DNA of 64,000 bases from F1-60-MAGs149 sp037133755. GTDB lineage: Bacteria; Actinomycetota; Thermoleophilia; Gaiellales; F1-60-MAGs149. Positions 59,143 through 64,000 of this stretch are shown here, piece by piece. Position numbers and translations under genes: made by a program. Every line of letters starts with the position of its first letter. Position 1 is the first letter of the stretch. The stretch spans positions 40,942-104,941 of the forward strand of contig JBAXNN010000008.1 in the NCBI GenBank assembly GCA_037133755.1, read 5' to 3'. A model generated the notes under the pieces. The model was given only the letters and a program-made list of their open reading frames with translations, ran no database searches and was not told where the DNA came from.

Positions 59143-60530
59143 CCTTCAGCGAGCGCCACATCCGCGATCGCAGCCTCTGGTTGGACACCCTGCCGGGCAC
59201 GATCACGTCGCGCCCTGCGCTGCAAGGCGACACCGACTGCGACGTCGCCATCGTCGGTGCCGGCATGACGGGTCTGTGGACCGCGTACTGCCTGCTCGAC
59301 GCCGAGCCGTCGCTGCGCGTGCGCGTGATCGAGCGCCAGGTCGCGGGCTTTGGCGCGTCGGGCCGCAACGGCGGCTGGATCTCAGCCGGCATCGCCGGCG
59401 TGCACTCCGAGTGGGCGAAGACCAGCGGCGATGACGCCGTGCGTCGCGCCGAGCGTGCCACGTGGGAGTCCGTCGACTGGATCGGCGAGCGTGCCGCCGC
59501 AGAGAACATCAACTGCGGCTTCGCGAAGGGCGGCATCCTCAGCGTCGCGCGCAACGAGGCGCAGGAAGAGCGCATCCGCGCCCACGTCGACCACGATCGC
59601 CAGTGGGGCTGGGGCGAGCAGGACGTCATGGCCCTCAGCCGCGAGCAGGTCCTCGAGCGCGTGCAGATCCCCGACGCACGCATGGGGTCGTTCACGCCGC
59701 ACGGCGCGCGCGTGAATCCCGCCGCGCTGGCCCGCGGTCTCGCCGAGGCAGTCGAGCGCAAGGGCGGCGTCATCTACGAGCAGACCGCTGCGGAGTTCAT
59801 CGAGCCGGGCCGCGTCGTCACCGAGCACGGCACGGTCAAGGCCGACCACGTGATCCGCGCCACCGAGGCCTTCACGGTGCAGTTCGCCAACCAGTCGCGC
59901 GCGTACCTCCCGCTCTACTCGCTGATGATCGCGACGGAGCCGCTGCCGAAAACCGTCTGGGACGAGCTCGGCTGGAACGGCCTCGAGACGATCTCCGACG
60001 CGCATCACCTCTTCTTCTATGCGCAGCGCACGACCGACGACCGCATCGCGATCGGTGGCCGTGGCGCTCCGTACAGTCTCGGCTCGCCGATCGACGAGAA
60101 GTTCGAGCAGAACGAGCCCGTCCGCCAGCGCCTGATCAACACGCTCTTCGCCTCGTTCCCCGCAGCGCGCGGTGCGCAGATCACGCATCACTGGGGCGGC
60201 GCGCTCGGCGTGCCGCGGGACTGGTCCATGAGCGTCACCTACGACCCGACGACAGGCCTCGGCTTCGCTGGCGGCTACTCCGGCCACGGCGTCGCCGCAA
60301 CGAGCCTGTCGGGTCGCACGCTGACGGACCTGATCCTGCGCCGCGACTCCGACCTCACCTCGATGCCGTGGGTCAATCACCCCGTCCGCAACTGGGAGCC
60401 TGAGCCACTGCGGTGGATCGCCAGCCGCGCGATCGTCGGCATCATGGGCAAGTCGGACAAGATCGAAGACGCAGGCTCGAAGGAGACGGCGAAGCGGATG
60501 GCGATCATCCGCCCGTTCCTCGGGCACTGA
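59139..60530 (+). CDS. FAD-dependent oxidase, PuuB/DAO-like
   Basis: A 463-residue flavoprotein of the DAO superfamily. The N-terminal segment SLWLDTLPGTITSRPAL followed by VAIVGAGMTGLWTAYCL is typical of gamma-glutamylputrescine oxidase (PuuB)-like and related bacterial proteins, with GASGRNGGWI just after as in that group. The C-terminal GFAGGYSGHGVAATSL is the FAD-proximal motif. It shares a start-stop overlap (GTGA) with the deacetylase gene, and together they may process N-acetylated or glutamylated polyamines or N-methyl amino acids. Confidence 0.87.
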   Translation: MTFSERHIRDRSLWLDTLPGTITSRPALQGDTDCDVAIVGAGMTGLWTAYCLLDAEPSLRVRVIERQVAGFGASGRNGGWISAGIAGVHSEWAKTSGDDAVRRAERATWESVDWIGERAAAENINCGFAKGGILSVARNEAQEERIRAHVDHDRQWGWGEQDVMALSREQVLERVQIPDARMGSFTPHGARVNPAALARGLAEAVERKGGVIYEQTAAEFIEPGRVVTEHGTVKADHVIRATEAFTVQFANQSRAYLPLYSLMIATEPLPKTVWDELGWNGLETISDAHHLFFYAQRTTDDRIAIGGRGAPYSLGSPIDEKFEQNEPVRQRLINTLFASFPAARGAQITHHWGGALGVPRDWSMSVTYDPTTGLGFAGGYSGHGVAATSLSGRTLTDLILRRDSDLTSMPWVNHPVRNWEPEPLRWIASRAIVGIMGKSDKIEDAGSKETAKRMAIIRPFLGH

Positions 60531-60533
60531 CCG

Positions 60534-61985
60534 TTACGGCTTGAGCTGCCAGACCGGCTGGCCGTCGACCTCGGTGGCCGTGTATCGCTGGTCGAGCACC
60601 GACTGGATCTCGCCGTCGATGTCGAGTGCCTCGACGGGCTGATAGCCCACGGCGACCTTCGGCGGCGTGTCGCCGGCGAACGCATCGACGACGTGCTGGC
60701 GACCACCGGGGATGCGCTCGATGTTGCGGTACCAGAGGTACCGCGTGGCGGGGATGCGGTCCGCGTACCAGTAGATCGCGGCGTTGGCCCAGAGCACCTG
60801 GATGCGGTCGTGGTATCCGGTCATACCGGCGACCTGGTTGCCGACCGTGATGGCGCTGATGACGCGCGGGTCGTTTGTCGAGCGCTCGCTGGCCAGTTCG
60901 GGGCTCGACGCGAAGTAGACCGGCAGCGCGGCCACGACGGGAATCGCGGCTGCGATCGCAATCACGATAAGGCCCACACGCGGCGTGGTGTTCTCCCAGA
61001 GCCAAATGCCGCCAATGGCGGCGAACAGCGCAAACGGGGGCAACAACTGGACCCAGTAGTGCGGGTGGTACAGCCCACCGATCAGGAACCCGAGCATGCA
61101 CGCCGCGAGCCACACGAGCGGTACCAACAGGCAGCGCTCACGCCGCATCGCGAGCAGGCCGATGATGCCGAGCAGGATCAGCACGCCCGCATCGACGAGC
61201 ATCCAGGGGATCGAATTGACGAGCAGATTGGCGCGGAAGCCGACGTCGCCGGAGAACAACGACTCGGTCTGGGAGCGGTAGCCGTAGATCGCGTACCACC
61301 AGCCGCCGACACCGGGGGACGAGAATGCCGCTGCGATAATCGCGAGCACCCACGGGATTGCGATGCCGATGCCGAGCACCACAAGCCGGCCAAGGCCCGC
61401 CAGCCAATCGCGTTCGCGATAGGCGACGACGAGCACCATCACCCCGACGACGAGCACGCCGTCGAACGCGGATTGCTTGATGAGCGGGGCAAAGCCGGCC
61501 ACAACACCCGCGATCAACAACAGCCACAGACGCGGCCACTCACTCCAGCGAAACGCGATCGCGATCGCCGCCGCGGCGACGGCACCGCCAAGGAGCTCGC
61601 CGTTAGCGGTGAAGCCTTCGATGTGCGGCGCGGGCCCGATCACCGCCATCAACCACGCCGCGATCACCGCGGCACGCGGGCCGCCGATCGTCCAGGCGAT
61701 CACCGCGAGGGCGATCACCAACACGACGCCAGCCTTGAGCGCGAGCATGCGAATCGCCCACTCGTCACCGAACCAGAGTGCGATGCGATAGAGCCCGAGC
61801 AACCCCTGCGGTCGATCGACCCACGCGACGTCGCCGTAGAGCGCGAACCCGCGCACCCACGTGCGCGTCACAGCACCGAAGCCGGCCTCGTCCACGTTGA
61901 GCGGGACGTTGAGGAACCGCAGCCGCAGGATGACGTCGGCGAGCACAGCCCCGGCGATCCAAAGCCAGGCGCGGCGGAGCGTCAT
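60534..61985 (-). CDS. GT39-like (GT-C) membrane glycosyltransferase
   Basis: A 483-residue protein with about ten hydrophobic helices. The early acidic pair NVDEAGFGAVTRTWVRG and WVDRPQGLLGLYR match the first loop of PMT/ArnT-type (GT39/GT83) glycosyltransferases, where the Asp/Glu is catalytic. Toward the C-terminus lies a soluble segment of about 130 residues. It is likely a polyprenyl-phosphate-sugar-dependent transferase of envelope glycans or proteins. The start at 61985 begins with the basic segment before helix 1. Confidence 0.78.
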   Translation of the reverse strand: MTLRRAWLWIAGAVLADVILRLRFLNVPLNVDEAGFGAVTRTWVRGFALYGDVAWVDRPQGLLGLYRIALWFGDEWAIRMLALKAGVVLVIALAVIAWTIGGPRAAVIAAWLMAVIGPAPHIEGFTANGELLGGAVAAAAIAIAFRWSEWPRLWLLLIAGVVAGFAPLIKQSAFDGVLVVGVMVLVVAYRERDWLAGLGRLVVLGIGIAIPWVLAIIAAAFSSPGVGGWWYAIYGYRSQTESLFSGDVGFRANLLVNSIPWMLVDAGVLILLGIIGLLAMRRERCLLVPLVWLAACMLGFLIGGLYHPHYWVQLLPPFALFAAIGGIWLWENTTPRVGLIVIAIAAAIPVVAALPVYFASSPELASERSTNDPRVISAITVGNQVAGMTGYHDRIQVLWANAAIYWYADRIPATRYLWYRNIERIPGGRQHVVDAFAGDTPPKVAVGYQPVEALDIDGEIQSVLDQRYTATEVDGQPVWQLKP

Positions 61986-61989
61986 GGGC

Positions 61990-62583
61990 CTAGACGCCGG
62001 TCGAGGCGCCGACGAGCGCGAAGAACTCGGCGCGGGTGCGCGGGTCGTGGCGCAGCATGCCGCGCACGGCCGATGTCGTCGTGCGCGAGCCGGGCGCGCG
62101 CACACCACGCACGGTCATGCAGAGATGCTCGGCCTCGAGCACGACCCCGACGCCGCGCGGCTGGAGCGTCTCTTCGAGCCAGTTGGCGACCTGCGCCGTC
62201 ATGCGCTCCTGCACCTGAAGCTCGCTCGAGTAGAGATCCACGACACGCGCCAGCTTCGACAGCCCGACGATGCGCGGCCCGGGGATGTACCCGACGTGCG
62301 CGACGCCAGTGAACGGCAGCAGGTGATGCTCGCACAGCGAGTGAAACGGAATGTCGCGCACGACCACGAGCTCGTCGTACTCGCCGTCGTTCGGAAACGT
62401 CGTCGACTCAAACGGCGTGGCCGTGAGGATCTCCTCGTACATCCGCGCGACGCGCTTCGGCGTCGACGACAGCGACTCGTCGCTGAGGTCGTACCCGAGA
62501 CCCGTCAGCAGATCAGCAGCAGCCTGCTCGACTTTCGGCAGGTCGATTGGGCCGCGCTGGCGAATGGGGTTGGACGCGCTCAC
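61990..62583 (-). CDS. folE: GTP cyclohydrolase I
   Basis: A 197-residue type I GTP cyclohydrolase, the first enzyme of tetrahydrofolate synthesis. The zinc and active-site motifs are SLCEHHLLPFTGVAHVGYIP (Cys and His ligands; read as LCEHHLLPF) and EHLCMTVRGV. The core VRDIPFHS and LQVQERMT are also typical. A GTG start at 62583 is used, as no ATG is near. It lies upstream of the GT39-like gene by four bases on the same strand. It supports folate-dependent steps elsewhere in the window. Confidence 0.93.
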   Translation of the reverse strand: MSASNPIRQRGPIDLPKVEQAAADLLTGLGYDLSDESLSSTPKRVARMYEEILTATPFESTTFPNDGEYDELVVVRDIPFHSLCEHHLLPFTGVAHVGYIPGPRIVGLSKLARVVDLYSSELQVQERMTAQVANWLEETLQPRGVGVVLEAEHLCMTVRGVRAPGSRTTTSAVRGMLRHDPRTRAEFFALVGASTGV

Positions 62584-62632
62584 GGGCGGGAGTGTAGCCG
62601 CCGAGCGAATATGGGCGCTCAGACGCGCCGCG

Positions 62633-63043
62633 TCAGTCGTCGAACCCGACCCGCCGCTCCTGCTTGCGCTTGGCCTGGCGCTGCTTCTCCTGCAGGCGCC
62701 GCTCTTGGCTGCCCTTTGTCGGCCGCGTCGAGATGCGGTGCGGGTCGCGCCGCAGCGCGCCATCGATGAGCTTCACCATCCGCTCCTCCGCGGCGACGCG
62801 GTTCTGGTGCTGCGAGCGCTGCTCGCCCGCCCGCACCACGAGCGCGTCATCGATGATCCGCTGGTGCAAGAGATTGCGGATGCGATCGAGCTCGGCAGGC
62901 GTGAGCCCCATCATCGCTAGCGGCAGGCGCAGCTCGACCCGCGTGTGCGAGCGATTGCGATGCTGGCCGCCCGGTCCCGAACCCGTGGTGGCATGCATCG
63001 TGGCCCGTTCGACCGGGAGGTATCTGCCGTCGGCGAGGCGCAT
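62633..63043 (-). CDS. arfB: ArfB-like alternative ribosome-rescue factor
   Basis: A 136-residue peptidyl-tRNA hydrolase of the ArfB/YaeJ type. The catalytic GGQ motif is at about residues 25-27 in GSGPGGQHRNRSHTRVEL, and a Lys/Arg-rich C-terminal tail (QERRLQEKQRQAKRKQERR in two parts) enters the mRNA channel of stalled ribosomes. No codon-recognition domain is present, so it is not a standard release factor. It is upstream of the folE gene by 49 bases on the same strand. Confidence 0.9.
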   Translation of the reverse strand: MRLADGRYLPVERATMHATTGSGPGGQHRNRSHTRVELRLPLAMMGLTPAELDRIRNLLHQRIIDDALVVRAGEQRSQHQNRVAAEERMVKLIDGALRRDPHRISTRPTKGSQERRLQEKQRQAKRKQERRVGFDD

Positions 63044-63111
63044 GGGCGAAGTGTGACTGCGCTTGCTACGGCACCGTGCGGGATCACACGAACAACTGGT
63101 GCGGCTTCCGC

Positions 63112-63498
63112 TCAGACTGGGCGGATGTCGACAAGGTGACGCAGCGTCGCAACATCCTTGAAGTTGCGCGTGTAGAACGGAATCTCGTTCGCCATCGCGG
63201 TCGCCGCAATCATGAGATCGAAGCCGCGAGCCCGAGGGTTGCGGCCATTGACGTACAACGCGGTAGCTGCCGCGACGTACGCCTCGGCAACCGACTCGTC
63301 GACGGGCAGGACTTCGAAGGCAGAGCGGACGCGCTGAAGGCGCAACGTCCGAACAGACCGTAGAACAGGGTCGTCGGCTTTGACGATGCCGAATCCGAGC
63401 TCGGCCACGGTGATGGTCGAGATCGCGAGTTCCGCGCCATCAGGCCATTCAGCGCCAGAGGGGTCGATGACCACGGAGGTATCGACGAGGACCTTCAC
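63112..63498 (-). CDS. vapC: VapC-type PIN-domain toxin
   Basis: A 128-residue PIN-domain RNase. The acidic catalytic residues appear in VLVDTSVVIDPS (first Asp), TVAELGFGI (Glu) and GFDLMIAATAMAN (Asp). It is the second gene of a toxin-antitoxin pair: its ATG overlaps the antitoxin stop (ATGA). VapC toxins cleave tRNA or rRNA when released from the antitoxin. Confidence 0.9.
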   Translation of the reverse strand: MKVLVDTSVVIDPSGAEWPDGAELAISTITVAELGFGIVKADDPVLRSVRTLRLQRVRSAFEVLPVDESVAEAYVAAATALYVNGRNPRARGFDLMIAATAMANEIPFYTRNFKDVATLRHLVDIRPV

Positions 63499-63758
63499 GG
63501 GCGTTCCTCGTACGGATCGTAGAGGCCGTGATCGATTCCGTCAGAGACGTCATCAAAAAATGTGGTGTCCTTCGGACCAGCGATATCGAATAGGCGCATA
63601 AAGTCGGCCGCAGGGACGAAGCGCCTGCGACCAACGATGCCCGTCAGACGTGCGACGGGTCGCCCGTCAACCGTGATCTCGAAGTTCTCGCCTGCTTCAG
63701 CACGACGAAGGACGTCGGAAACGTTGTTGCGGAGCTCTCGTTGGGGGATGACGTTCAC
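63495..63758 (-). CDS. vapB: Phd/YefM-type VapB antitoxin
   Basis: An 87-residue antitoxin. The N-terminal MNVIPQRELRNNVSDVLRRAE segment (read as ELRNNVSDVLRRAE) is the dimeric DNA-binding part of Phd/YefM proteins, followed by GENFEITVDGRPVARL. The C-terminus is acidic and flexible (DDVSDGIDHGLYD) as expected for the toxin-binding tail. It likely represses its own operon. It is divergent from the tRNA-Ser-like gene, with about 90 bases between them. Confidence 0.88.
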   Translation of the reverse strand: MNVIPQRELRNNVSDVLRRAEAGENFEITVDGRPVARLTGIVGRRRFVPAADFMRLFDIAGPKDTTFFDDVSDGIDHGLYDPYEERP

Positions 63759-63847
63759 ACCACGACCGTAGCAGATTTACTACACCCTTTCTACCTCGCG
63801 ACGGCGACGCATCCGAACGCACGTCCACGCTAGGCTTCCCACCGCGC

Positions 63848-63891
63848 GGAGAGGTGGCAGAGCGGTTGAATGCGGCGGTCTCGAAAGTCGC
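63848..63891 (+). tRNA. tRNA-Ser (anticodon CGA), 5' half only
   Basis: The 5' half of a serine tRNA is clear: acceptor strand GGAGAGG, D arm GCAGAGC...GC, and anticodon arm GCGGT-CTCGAAA-GTCGC with anticodon CGA. The anticodon stem has two G-U pairs next to the loop, unusually weak for a serine tRNA. A matching 3' acceptor strand (CCTCTCC) and a T arm (GGTTCRA) cannot be found in the remaining 109 bases of the window. The gene is therefore interrupted, degenerate or continues with an insertion beyond the window edge. Confidence 0.55.
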
Positions 63892-64000
63892 CCGAACCAC
63901 TCCCAAGGGAGCACCCGGAACCTGGGCGACGCCGACGACGTTGCTGCTCAAGGCGAGCGCAGCTCGGCTTGACGAACCCGATCCCCAGCGACCCCTGAAC
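63892..64000. other. Unassigned sequence after the tRNA-Ser 5' half
   Basis: This is 109 bases in which I see small hairpins (for example CTCCC AA GGGAG) but no T arm, acceptor strand or coding frame. It might be the start of an intron or other insertion in tRNA-Ser, or unrelated sequence after a pseudogene. It cannot be decided without sequence beyond 64000. Confidence 0.35.

Noticed and set aside
63848..64000. Definite group I intron in tRNA-Ser
   Set aside because: The core P, Q, R and S elements could not be identified in the 109 bases available, so only an interruption is claimed.

Overview
The window is strongly GC-rich, densely packed chromosomal DNA from a bacterium, most likely an actinomycete-type organism (Actinomycetota, possibly a Thermoleophilia-like soil or freshwater lineage; this placement is inference). 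The reasons are the GC-saturated third codon positions, frequent GTG and TTG starts, ATGA-type start/stop overlaps, tRNA genes without an encoded CCA, and several dispersed palindromic repeat families in the few real gaps. There is no phage, plasmid, insertion sequence or CRISPR array in view.

Layout. 1-6.6 kb: the 5' end of a Kup potassium transporter, a non-pyrrolysine MttB-type methyltransferase, an EamA transporter, and an opposing operon with two near-identical GcvT-type (folate-dependent aminomethyltransferase) proteins plus a racemase-like protein that has lost both catalytic cysteines. 6.7-10.1 kb: a SirB1-type protein, a monomeric-sarcosine-oxidase-type flavoprotein and a second flavin oxidoreductase. 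10.1-14.3 kb: DNA repair (Fpg/Nei glycosylase and an iron-sulfur photolyase), YqgE/AlgH and an MFS transporter. 14.3-18.3 kb: a four-gene PotABCD-type ABC importer, then tRNA-Lys. 18.4-25.7 kb: membrane proteins, an HxlR regulator, a CASTOR/POLLUX-like channel and a LivJ-type binding protein. 25.7-29.8 kb: a ROK kinase divergent from a tandem-SIS protein, a small protein, a phosphotransferase and an AlkA-type glycosylase. 30-42 kb: MatB-like ligase, metallo-hydrolase, SbcCD/YhaNO-like nuclease pair, HdeD, isochorismatase, two glutathione-transferase-like proteins and a polytopic membrane protein. 42.2-48.1 kb: a three-gene split glutamate-synthase module best matching N-methylglutamate synthase, followed by two more flavin oxidoreductases. 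48-57.8 kb: BioY, amidase, 5-formyl-THF cyclo-ligase, MFS, acyl-CoA synthetase and two secreted proteins. 57.8-64 kb: an acetylpolyamine-deacetylase-like enzyme with a PuuB-like oxidase, a GT-C membrane protein, GTP cyclohydrolase I, ArfB, a VapBC pair and an apparently interrupted tRNA-Ser.

Theme. Scattered units converge on N-methylated amines, polyamines and one-carbon metabolism: MttB-like methyltransferase, two GcvT-type proteins, five amine/amino-acid flavin oxidases, N-methylglutamate synthase, polyamine-type ABC uptake, acetylpolyamine hydrolysis, 5-formyl-THF recycling and folate synthesis. The most unusual pieces are the operon at 2736-6645 (unknown N-terminal domain fused to GcvT, a tandem GcvT paralog and a cysteine-less racemase fold) and the repeat families, one of which shows compensatory stem changes between two loci.
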